Notes under the pieces: generated by a model | Databases searched by the model: none | Told to the model about the DNA's origin: nothing | The model's input: the letters and a program-made list of their open reading frames with translations, nothing else | Assembly: GCF_003589595.1 (NCBI RefSeq) | Contig: NW_020654972.1 | Coordinates: 11,213,670-11,277,669, forward strand | Direction: 5' to 3' | Length of the DNA stretch: 64,000 bases | Source: Hyposmocoma kahamanoa | Taxonomy: Eukaryota; Arthropoda; Insecta; Lepidoptera; Cosmopterigidae | Made by a program: the position numbers and the translations under genes | In this document: positions 56,401 through 64,000 of the stretch, piece after piece | How positions within the stretch are numbered: position 1 is the first letter of the stretch | How the letters are laid out: every line of letters begins with the position of its first letter

Positions 56401-58346
56401 TTTTCCTAAGAACGTTATATTATCTATGATCATTCTAGAAATAATATTAGCGCGTATTTTAAGAAAAGGCGGGAAAGTTTCATGTATTTCATGATGATAA
56501 TGCTATTGCAGTTAGGTTGGGTACACTTTTTTTTTCTCAATATCAAGTGATGGTGCGAACAAGTTGTGCGCCTGACAAGTTATGCGAACAAGTTGTGTGT
56601 GGTAAGCTACACACCTATCCATAACAGTTGCAGTGCCACTCAGAGCTTTAAATCGCAAAGATCTGAGGGGCACTGCACTGCGCCCGTTACTCTGAGACAT
56701 AAGCTGATGAGTCCCATGTGCCTGTAATTTGACCAGCGTCAGGTGGCAGTACTTCCCTGGACGAACTCTTTCACTAGGAGCTGTACTCCTACTCACTTTA
56801 TCCATATTATTCTAACGTGCGTACGCACATCCAACGTAGTCCCTGTAGGTTTTCAGTTGCTTCGGTCTTTACAAATTCATTGCATGAACGGGACTTTAAT
56901 AACGAAAAAACCATTAAAATTGTAAACGGGGACAAATACGATAAAATCCATTTTATTCCGACGTAATAAATATTCCTCCACTAAGAGGGAGATTTAAAAT
57001 ATCATCACCAGTCAGCCCACATTACGAGCCATGCCTTCTGACCGAATAGTATCCATAAAAAACATTTTATCTCCGTTTACAACTTTAGTTAGTATACAAT
57101 GGTCGCAATAGAGTGTACATCGGTCATTCTTACATGCGGTATTCTCAGCCTAATTATCGTAGCCATTTCGGTGTCCAAATGTTTTCGATTGTACTCTGCT
57201 AGACTATGGAACGTGTACTTAACAACCGTCTCCTATCGTACCTTCAAGACGACAACCTCCTCAGTGATAGCCAGTACGGATTCCGACGAGGGCGATCTAC
57301 TGGGGATCTTCTTGTGTATGCCTGTCACATGGAGCGAGGCTATAGAAAAGCAAGGCGAATCACTTGCAGTGTCTTTGGACATTTCTAAAGCATTTGACAG
57401 AATCTGGCACGCAAGCCTTTTAAGTAAGCTTCCCTCTTAAGGGCTTCCCAATGACCTTTGCAATTGGATCTCGAATTTCTTGAGCGAACGTTCGATTCGA
57501 GTGGTATTGGAAAGCTACTCTTCCGTTCGGAAGAATAATATGGCGATAGATTTTCCCGGAGTTCCTCAGAGTTCCGTACTATCTGCAACTCTCTTTCTTC
57601 TGCATATCAATGATACGTTAATTCCAGATACCTTTGCGTATGCTGATGACAGCACAGTTGTAGATATGTACTTGACCAATGCAAGGGTCAGTGGAGTTTT
57701 ATAAAAAAAAGTGCTCAGCCTAGTTACCATAGACATTGTTTTTTCTCGCTTAACATTACAATAACATTGAAATATGAACAACTTTAAGCTTAACTACATT
57801 AATTACATTAGAATAGACAAAGTAGTTTTCGAGTTATTAAGATACAAATATTTTATGGAAACTGTAATTAAAAAAAACGCTGCTGGATAACGATATCGTA
57901 TCCGAATCCGAGCCGAACGTTTAACTCGAATGTTCTGAATGTCCAATCGAACGATTCGGTTAAAATATCGAAGGATACCGAATCGGGATCCTGTGTCAAA
58001 TTTTCTCCGCCTGTTCTTAGTTTATTCATATTAATTTACAGCGCACGGATTGTGGGACGCGAGAGGTGACACATCTCACCTCCTAAAATCTAAAATCTAG
58101 GCTCGCGGTGAATACCTCGCTAAAACTCTTGCCTCTCACGGGTTAAGTCACCTTTGAAGTAATCTACATTCTGTCCTACTAAAACAATGCCCCATTTTCT
58201 GTTTTGCAGTGCTACAGATCATCAGCTACCAAGCAATGCTGTTATACACCATATCAAGGAAAGAACACAAAATAATAAATTCGTATCCAATCAAAAGCAG
58301 CGGCGAGAAAATAAAAATTGTTCCAGTTGCAATCAGGATTGAGTAG
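47393..58346 (+). CDS. Gene B: small four-transmembrane protein, 4 exons, 183 aa
   Basis: The joined exons (47393-47464, 54060-54233, 55935-56103, 58210-58346) give an open frame of 184 codons including TAG. Intron phases 0, 0, 1 are the same as in gene A. The start M-P-N-K-N-C-S-S-C-K-K-Y-W leads into TM1 (I-I-I-L-F-L-T-V). TM2 is F-D-I-I-L-G-F-T-L-S-A-I-V-Y-K, ending at the same exon border as in A. TM3 is less hydrophobic (L-E-I-I-V-I-K-I-I-K-L-I) and TM4 runs over the last exon border (W-T-L-T-C-V-L-L-Q-I-I-S-Y). The C-terminal tail is basic. Intron 1 (6.6 kb) holds a mariner, a DNA element and a gap, and intron 3 holds a LINE fragment. Product role is unknown; it is a paralog of A and C. 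Confidence 0.7.
47490..47650 (+). repeat. Dispersed 'accgacttcaaaa' repeat
   Basis: 'aaccgacttcaaaagaggag', 'caattcgactgtattttttg' and 'gaactgattttgatgatttt' match 51847-52010 in order. Confidence 0.75.
47734..48991 (+). mobile_element. Mariner element, decayed (about 1.26 kb)
   Basis: Terminal inverted repeats GGCGCACTATAAGT...CCGGAA (47734 on) and their mirror (TTCCGGACACTTATAGTGCGCC, ending 48991) bound a transposase relic. Translations in shifting frames give G-D-E-T-W-I-H-S-Y, H-H-D-N-A-S-S-H-T-A and Y-S-P-D-L-A-P-C-D-C-Y-L-F. From the second Asp to the third lie 34 residues, the DD34D spacing of mariner proper. Stops (for example at 48418 and 48558) and frameshifts inactivate it. It lies in intron 1 of gene B. 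Confidence 0.85.
49094..50392. mobile_element. Unclassified DNA element with 19-bp terminal inverted repeats
   Basis: CCCAACTAGCACACAAGCT at 49094-49112 faces the inverse AGCTTATGTGCTTGTTGGG at 50374-50392 (two differences). The interior has scattered 'gcggctgtagcgc'-like pieces in the left half and no transposase frame. A 36-bp perfect hairpin lies inside at 49671-49706. It is probably non-autonomous, superfamily unknown. Confidence 0.6.
49671..49706. repeat. Perfect 17-bp palindrome with AC loop
   Basis: CTTCTACTTAATATGCA is followed by AC and by its exact reverse complement. Confidence 0.95.
50766..50880 (+). mobile_element. tRNA-derived SINE, diverged
   Basis: 'gcctcggtgagcgaatggtt' with 'ggtctcgggttcgattccgg' gives box A and box B spacing like family 1, but the body ('gaaatccgataagcatgtag') differs. 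It is a related family or a recombinant copy. Confidence 0.55.
50900..51840. other. AT-rich intronic DNA of gene B
   Basis: No exon with family resemblance and no repeat structure seen. Confidence 0.3.
51847..52279 (+). mobile_element. DNA element with 'AACCGACTTCAAAA' ends
   Basis: The left end AACCGACTTCAAAAAAGGAG is mirrored at 52261-52277 by acttttgaggtcggttt. Related fragments lie at 17780, 46930 and 47490. It has no transposase. I regard the whole as a non-autonomous element; this repeat is common in Lepidoptera. Confidence 0.5.
52713..53112. other. Assembly gap of 400 N
   Basis: Undetermined bases in intron 1 of gene B. An exon hidden here cannot be excluded, but the reconstructed frame does not need one. 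Confidence 1.
53350..53560 (+). mobile_element. SINE-like repeat, family 3
   Basis: 'ttgttataatttattaatac', 'aaagatcgaatacttccttc' and the tRNA-like inverse stretch 'ctatgccaactaagccacgg' identify a further copy. Confidence 0.6.
53640..53850 (+). mobile_element. SINE-like repeat, family 3
   Basis: Second copy in tandem orientation, with 'tattgaattgatattcaatt', 'ctccactgttttgttataat' and 'gctataccaactaagcaacc'. Confidence 0.6.
54060..54233 (+). CDS. Gene B, exon 2
   Basis: 58 codons between acceptor tatctgtag and donor gtaagc, phase 0 on both sides (59 codons in gene A). It codes a loop (I-S-H-I-P-K-P-K-I-T-D-G) and TM2 ending S-A-I-V-Y-K, aligned with L-V-A-A-H-K in gene A. Confidence 0.7.
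54240..55930. other. Gene B intron 2
   Basis: Contains a fragment of the 'ttccaccagagttgtgc' MITE family (about 54576-54620) and an (AT)n microsatellite at 55053-55075. No further exon seen. Confidence 0.4.
55935..56103 (+). CDS. Gene B, exon 3
   Basis: 56 codons plus one base after acceptor ttgtttcag, ending before gtaagt, phase 0 in and phase 1 out. It codes TM3 (L-E-I-I-V-I-K-I-I-K-L-I) and, after a loop, the start of TM4 (W-T-L-T-C-V). Confidence 0.75.
56560..56790 (+). repeat. Dispersed repeat X
   Basis: 'ggtaagctacacacctatcc', 'ataacagttgcagtgccact' and 'gcaaagatctgaggggcact' match 10560-10640 closely. Confidence 0.75.
56857..56966 (+). CDS. Candidate alternative or relic terminal exon for gene B
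   Basis: After 'ccctgtaggttttcag' an exon entering in phase 1 would read A-S-V-F-T-N-S-L-H-E-R-D-F, then E-K-T-I-K-I-V-N-G-D-K-Y, to TAA (56964-56966). The lengths and the K-I-V/K-I-I patches recall exon 4 of gene B (58210-58346). It would be spliced from the phase-1 donor at 56103. It could be an alternative 3' end, a dead duplicate exon, or chance. Confidence 0.3.
57200..57704 (+). mobile_element. LINE reverse transcriptase fragment
   Basis: Pieces in three frames give E-R-V-L-N-N-R-L-L, S-Q-Y-G-F-R-R-G-R-S-T, S-L-D-I-S-K-A-F-D-R-I-W-H, F-P-G-V-P-Q and F-A-Y-A-D-D-S-T-V. These are fingers and palm of a jockey/I-type RT, truncated at both ends. It lies in intron 3 of gene B. Confidence 0.85.
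58210..58346 (+). CDS. Gene B, terminal exon 4
   Basis: After acceptor ttctgttttgcag, entering in phase 1. It codes the end of TM4 (L-L-Q-I-I-S-Y-Q-A-M-L-L-Y-T-I) and a basic tail (S-R-K-E-H-K-I-I-N), ending at TAG 58344-58346. L-Y-T-I matches L-Y-T-L of gene A at the same place. Confidence 0.75.
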
Positions 58347-58349
58347 ACG

Positions 58350-59925
58350 TGCACATATGATGACATTATGGACGAAAGGGTACTTCTTAAACTAAGTCAA
58401 TTCTTTTATAAATCCTGAACGTATTATTAGTTTGAAATCGACCTGTTGGGTCAGTAACATTAAAGAAAATGTCATTCTGTCATTCTCCTTCCAAGTTCAT
58501 CCTATTCCACCTTATTTTGAAAAAGAATGAGCAAATATGTAATTGACAATAGCAACTATTTTTCACATAATTCATTTAAAACTGAAATAAAATCCAGGTA
58601 CATCAAATCACATCTGTAATTAAATTATTTTTTTTTTACTAAATAATTTCGAAAAAGCGCCACTCCTCGGTCTGCGGTCACCACTAGTAACGAGAAAAAC
58701 TGATTTTAAATTTACTTGAATTTGTGTGTTTCCCGTTATTATTATGTACAATATACATTATAACTACCCCATAAATTATATTGGAGAATATTGTTTATGG
58801 AAAAGTAGATACGAGAGATATATTTATATTTAAAAAATATTTAACAATAACTTAGAATAATGAGCAAAAATCTCTAACTAGCACGCACCCAGTGCCATTA
58901 ACTTAAAAAAAGTTTGACACTAATTAATACATCCGTCGTAATATCGGTTTTTATCCTAAGATGGAAAAAAATATATGAATTATTCAGGAAGTACGTCAAA
59001 CAGACGTCAACTTCCTGAGCGGGCCTTTCGAAACTTAATTTTAATCTTAATTTTTTTTCTCAACAACTGCTGGTTAATAAAATACAAAACATAAGTGAAT
59101 ATGCTGACAAAACATGTGTCTAAAAGGTGAAATTTTATAAAGAGAATGTTGAAAAAATGTGCTATTGTCAATTATATTTATTATTTACATGTTGAATATT
59201 TTTATAGACATCTTAGAATCATGTGCGCGAAAATTTTAGCCATTTATTTTTATACAAATTTACAACTAAAAATAATATTCCTAACTCATCTAGTCAGCTC
59301 TAGAGAGTCATGCCCTGCAGTTTGGGCAACTTTTTATGGCTAAATTTATTCTTTTGCGTTAGCATCTGCCAACCTTATGTTTGGATATTTTTAAAGAATT
59401 ACGTTTTACCATTCAATTAGATAATTTATTCAATGTTACATGGACGTACCAAGACTTGTTTTTATTGGTAATTGACTTCCCTATATTTCTTGACAGAGTA
59501 AGTCGAAGCCACCCTGTCGACGTCCATGGTTTAAATATGTAATCGAGAGAAGTACTGTAACTTCAAACATTCAGGAAGTTACAACAATATCAATGTATTC
59601 TTGGAAATAAGATTTTATTATGCGATGGCCATGAAGTTTCTTGCCATTTCTTCTTTATGGACCGCATTTTCCGAAATGGCAGTAGAGATATTAATGTTTA
59701 GCATTCCCCCCATAGTTCCTTTTCCCTACTTCTGTTCCCTACGACACGAATGGGCACAACTTGCAATTTGTCTTTTACATTTAATCTGACGAGACGGGTA
59801 TGTACCACAGCCTTATGTATTTCTTACCGCACAGTGGCATTACTGTGTTCCAGTTTGTAAACAGGCGCAATCGAATGCACAATTTGTAAGGCGTTTCTTC
59901 ACACCAGGAACATTGTAGCAACTGT
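58350..59925. other. AT-rich DNA right of gene B
   Basis: Two hydrophobic frames (59146-59343 and 59601-59789) lack proper splice borders or family resemblance. No gene called. Confidence 0.3.
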
Positions 59926-59929
59926 ACTA

Positions 59930-60450
59930 CAATAAATTCGAATATATAAGGAGTATTGATGCCACCTATGGGATGGAACTCCTAAATACCTACTGACCAC
60001 CTTGGATTCCACTGAGAGACGAGCCATGAAGCTTATCGGTGACTCGGATTGGAGAGGCGAAGCTGCAGGGCCTTGAACACTACCGGAAAATTGTTTGCTT
60101 ATCAATATTCTACAGGATGTTATATCACGCAGTGTGCGACGAATTTACATGAAACCATTCCGCCATATCCTTTCTATCATCGAGGTACTAGATGCAGGCA
60201 GGAGTTCCACCTCTATGTTGTGGATATACCCACGATTCGCACGAGGTGTTACGCTTCCACGTTTATATGGACGGTATTGAAGTGGAATTCCCTGCCTGCC
60301 GACTCGTCCCCTGAACGCTATTGCTTGGGCCTTTGTAAGGCAAAAGTGAACAGGCATTATACGTATATGTGTGCATGCTCTAATTGCTTTACCGTTGGCC
60401 TCATCGTCATTTTCCATCAACTGAGATAGAGGTCAAATGTGCACTTTATC
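59930..60450 (+). mobile_element. LINE 3' end fragment
   Basis: Reads 'ttctacaggatgtta', then W-N-S-L-P-A-D and 'gggcctttgtaaggcaaaag', as in 61900-62400. It codes the C-terminal end of ORF2 in broken frames. Confidence 0.75.
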
Positions 60451-60454
60451 TATA

Positions 60455-61485
60455 TTTTGACGCGGTGAAACTGTCATGATATCGCAAATATCTATAGAAT
60501 GCAGTGCCCTATTTCCACCAGGTCGTTTTAATTCTTAAACTACCTTTGGACACGGGCCTCCGCTAAGGAAAGGGAAACTTCCCACGTCAAAGATTTATGA
60601 GGATCGTCTCCGGCGTTTACATTCAGCATTAGAGCAAACCACCGTGCGTATTAATAACATAAAAATAATGAAATGCCATATCGAAGTTAATCATCATTGT
60701 GAGTTCCGCTCGATCGTCTCGAAGGGGACGTAATATTATTATATGATAAGACTCAAGGTGGATAACACATGTGCGCGGTTACCGCTGCTACAAAAACTTT
60801 AAAAAATTAAAACTGCGTAACGTGCGTATTCACACAAACTCGTTGAAAATTAACACCTAGCAGCTGCCGGTTTTTGCTTGTGTTATCCGCCTAAAATCTA
60901 TGTCTCGGCGACAACATATTTACTATATCAGGTAGACAGTCTCTATTTACTCATAATAATATATATGTGTGTGTAGCGTAATACGTCATGTTCGTAGCGA
61001 AGTTTATTCCAATATGTATTAGGCAACGTAGAGATGATTAAAATGAATAAATATATCTCAATGGCGAATTCGTTTATTTCTGTTTGGTACTCTTCGATGG
61101 TTTATGACAATTTTAATTTAATATTACAAAAACAAATTGAATGTCAGGGTGTTGAAACATTCTGGCATTCAATAAAAAATTTAAAAATTTGTTCTTTATG
61201 GGCTTAAGGCCGAATTGAGTCCACGACACAAGCGAGGATACCACTTTGAGGTTCAGTCTACATTTTCTGAAATGACACGCTGTCGCGTTCCGGCACCACC
61301 CGCAATACAAAAATACGTTAGCAACAAATCACATTTTTACGTGTTGCCTTCCGGTCATAAACATCTACTAGACGGCTAACAAACATACCGATCGGTCGAT
61401 AGCAAACGGAATTGGCTAATAATTAACATAAATTTATATAATACCAGATTCAGCATATTCGTTCTTAGAGGACAGTGATTTTTCT
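60455..61485. other. No gene recognised
   Basis: Mixed AT-rich sequence without coding or repeat structure that I can support. Confidence 0.3.
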
Positions 61486-61498
61486 GAGATTTGATAGT

Positions 61499-61668
61499 CA
61501 GAAAGTGGAGACTACCTGATGACAACATTTTTTTGTCCCGGATCTTTTCGGGATTCGGGAAGTCACTTAAGTACATAAAAATTAACGTTATTTGGGATAT
61601 GTAGACTCTATTTACCTACAAATATCCGGGACAATAAAAAGTTGTCATCAGGTAGTCTCCACTTTCTG
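61499..61668. repeat. Inverted repeat, arms of about 45 bp
   Basis: CAGAAAGTGGAGACTACCTGATGACAAC with 'gtcccggat' (61499-61543) is mirrored at 61624-61668. The spacer is about 80 bp. It is the edge of a small DNA element or a local inverted duplication. Confidence 0.85.
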
Positions 61669-61894
61669 TCTCTGATCCTCGAAGTTTAGGTAAAAAGACT
61701 CTCCCTATTTCGATCATTGGTAATGAATCATAATCAATAATCGGAAAAAGATGTTCCAGATGTAAACATGCATCAAAATGCAGAAAAAAAAGGTTGGCAT
61801 TCTTTCCAGCCGCTAGTCTCTTCTTTCTAGCCGATTGTCTCCAGCTAATTGGAATGGACCTGTCGTCCAATTTGAACTTCGGCAGATAGATTGA

Positions 61895-62400
61895 ATCCAT
61901 GGCCAAAAATGCAGCAAGGAAGCTTGGGATCCTTTCCAGGGTGAGGCGTTACTTTACACCAGGACAGTTGCTTCAGCTGTACCAAGCACAAATCCGGTCG
62001 TGCATGGAGTACTGCTGCCACCTATGGGATGGCTTTGCTCATATCAACAGGCCACTTTGGATTCAATTACCAATCGTGGCAAGAGGCTTATTGGTGACGT
62101 ATTATATATTAAAGTTGCCTGCTTATCGATATTTTACAGAATATATCACGGAGAGTGTGCTATGGAATTACACGCTTTAATTCCGCCTTCCCCTTTTCAT
62201 CACCATGGAACTAGGTGCAGGCTTGGGTTCCATCCATGTTGTGGACATTCCAAAGACTCGCGCGAAGCGCCACGCTTCCACATTTATATGGCGAACGGCT
62301 ATAGAGTGGAATTCCCTGCCTGCAGACTTGTTCCCTGAACGTTATAACTTGGGCTTTTTCAAGGCGAGAATGAATAGGCATTATTTAGGTGGTAGGTAAT
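61895..62400 (+). mobile_element. LINE 3' end fragment
   Basis: K-L-G-I-L-S-R-V-R-R-Y-F, L-Y-Q-A-Q-I-R-S-C-M-E-Y-C, then E-W-N-S-L-P-A-D-L-F-P-E-R-Y-N-L-G-F-F-K-A in three frames. This is the region after RT of a LINE seen in many insects, 5' truncated. It is the longest copy in the window. Confidence 0.85.
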
Positions 62401-62504
62401 TAAATAAAGGTTTTACTGCATCGTAGGGCAAAGCTACTGACCTAAGAAGTCGAAATTTTAAAGTAATTCTAATGGTGCCATGTAAAAAATGTAGTAGATA
62501 ACTG

Positions 62505-62760
62505 ACCTTTGACCAAAGTAGAAAATAAAAAAGTAACGAGAATGGTCACTCTCCGCCCCTCCCTAGCTTTAGATACCGCACCGCGCCCCGCATATTGACG
62601 GTCACATTGACGGAACGGCAACAAGGCTGTCAGCGAGCCATTCGCTAAGGACAACACGTTGATGTTTGAACTGTTTAAATTTATTTATTCCGAACGTACC
62701 TTATTATTATTATGATGGTCGTGAATTATGCCACGTACAGCTATTTATCTTCATCTAAAT
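62505..62760 (+). repeat. Dispersed repeat Y
   Basis: Direct-sense partner of 14545-14810 ('gacggaacggcaacaaggct', 'gatggtcgtgaattatgcca'). Confidence 0.6.
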
Positions 62761-63074
62761 AAAATAAAGAGCGGAATTTCATTCGTTAAAAAACTTTTTA
62801 TTAGATTTCGAATTTTAGATATAATTTACAGGTATTTTAGATATAATTAAAGTCAGAATAATCATTATAAATACCATTACACACTCCGAATGCGTGTGCC
62901 CGCGAGTGCCTGTGAGAGCCTGTGAGTACTCACGAGTACCTGAGTACGTACGAGTGCGTGCAACCATTGATTTGGTTTTTTCCGATCATTGATCGTAATA
63001 AAAAAACTGACGACTGATAATGCGGTGCATAAGCGGTCATGCAAGCTCAGCAATATTATGCCCTTATCATTAAT

Positions 63075-63260
63075 ATAAACTTAAAATATAAATGAACCTA
63101 AAATTGAACCTTGAGGTACACTACATGCTGCTGTAGACCCTGATGATCTCGTCCCGTTGACATCGACCCTCTCTACCCTTTCACTCAATTAAAAAGTTTC
63201 CAGATCCGTCAATCATCCTGCCAATTTTGCAATGCTAACTCATGCTGGTGACATCCGACT
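63075..63260 (-). mobile_element. LINE reverse transcriptase fragment
   Basis: On the minus strand the text reads E-R-V-D-V-N-G-T-R-S-S-G-S-T, then S-V-P-Q-G-S-I-L-G and, after a stop, V-Y-I-N-D. This is the palm-region motif of a LINE RT. It is short and decayed. Confidence 0.75.
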
Positions 63261-63264
63261 CTGT

Positions 63265-64000
63265 GCGTAAAGCGATGCGTACAATACCTCTGCATGCCCT
63301 TATTTTCTTAAAAATTAAGTGAGCATACGAAGTAGTTTCACTTTAATTTTGGCCCACATTAGTTCTGATGTGACAAAGTACCTAAATGAGTAAGTGTCGG
63401 CGGCCTCTGTACATATTCGATAAACGTAATTATAGACTCCGTTAAAGTTTGCAATTTATTTTTTGGCACTACGTTTAAAGCATTTCATTACAGAAGACTC
63501 AAGTTCTCCAGCTCCAGTGAATGAAAATATGGTCTTTATGTATAACAAGAGGCTATGTCTAATAAATATTTTTGAACGAAAAGCAAAACAATTTCATTAA
63601 TATATAGTTCTTTGCGGTACTCTAATTCCACGCGTGGTATATATTTTTGAGAAAAATTTTTACTTAGTTCGACGGAATAACAAGGCCGCCATATTGGAAT
63701 TTTCACGTAATAATTTCATTTCAATCATGACACGCGGTTAGTGAGATAAATAATAATAATAATAAGATAAATAAAGTTACGGTAGTCTGGGCTCCATATC
63801 AAACGTGGTATAGTCCTATGCTGGAGCGCATTCAAAGCAAATTCAGAAAGAAACACTGTTTTATGACATGTATGTAATTTTTCAACGAACAAAAGAAAAA
63901 ATCACCTACGAGGCAAAATTGTGGTTACTTTATTGAGTATCATAATAGCGAAACATTAAATCACTATCGAACGATATAAAATTCTGACCACTCATCCATT
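63265..64000. other. AT-rich DNA, no gene seen
   Basis: Only short simple repeats, such as (TAA)n near 63750, were noticed. Confidence 0.3.

Noticed and set aside
57099..57200. Hydrophobic frame (V-I-L-T-C-G-I-L-S-L-I-I-V-A-I-S-V) as a further tetraspan exon
   Set aside because: No acceptor before it and no donor in a fitting phase; the frame runs directly into LINE reverse transcriptase sequence in other frames.
59146..59789. Hydrophobic frames as exons of a fourth tetraspan gene
   Set aside because: No conserved motif of the family, and splice borders do not agree with phases 0, 0, 1.
61616..61906. 96-codon minus-strand frame as a gene
   Set aside because: It overlaps one arm of an inverted repeat and has no family resemblance or conserved neighbour.

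Overview
The window reads as nuclear DNA of an insect, most probably a moth or butterfly. It is AT-rich, genes are split by introns with GT-AG borders, and interspersed repeats dominate. Several repeats are of kinds I associate with Lepidoptera: tRNA-derived SINEs ending in the 'gagacccatgcccagcagcgggac' type of tail, the dispersed 'accgacttcaaaaaaggagg' repeat, and CCTAA-like repeats. There are no operons, CRISPR arrays or bacterial genes. The assembly has a 10-base gap (15779-15788) and a 400-base gap (52713-53112).

Host genes: I reconstruct by hand three small four-transmembrane-protein genes, all on the + strand and head to tail. Gene C has exons at about 1247-1373, 9729-9918 and 11130-11272, with its 5' end unresolved. 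Gene A has exons at 16860-16946, 18253-18429, 19578-19764 and 22048-22229 and encodes 210 aa. Gene B has exons at 47393-47464, 54060-54233, 55935-56103 and 58210-58346 and encodes 183 aa. A and B share the intron phase pattern 0, 0, 1, and C agrees at its last two introns, so they look like a tandem paralog cluster. They resemble insect LAPTM4/DUF4728-like tetraspan membrane proteins, but that family name is inference. A spare terminal exon candidate for gene B lies at 56857-56966.

Mobile elements, left to right: a long inverted repeat (1694-1941 / 3817-4043) enclosing a non-LTR retrotransposon fragment; three minus-strand non-LTR relics (4853-6040, 6230-7348, 7350-8560); several SINE families; a GC-rich retroposon (20345-21206) with a 15-bp target duplication in CCTAA-like DNA; a Crypton-type tyrosine recombinase gene (23456-25061) broken by a LINE 3' end; a decayed minus-strand BEL/Pao element (25039-30101); a jockey-like LINE (about 30350-33540); and a complete gypsy-type errantivirus (34021-41343) with 220-bp LTRs that read as identical, a CCGG target duplication and open gag, pol and env frames.

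Right of this lie a four-copy minisatellite (41780-42207), a foldback array of about 98-bp monomers each carrying a YY1/Pho-like motif (43140-44145), a decayed mariner (47734-48991), an unclassified 1.3-kb DNA element with 19-bp terminal inverted repeats (49094-50392), and further LINE and SINE fragments, many inside the introns of gene B. The remaining stretches are AT-rich DNA in which I see no gene.
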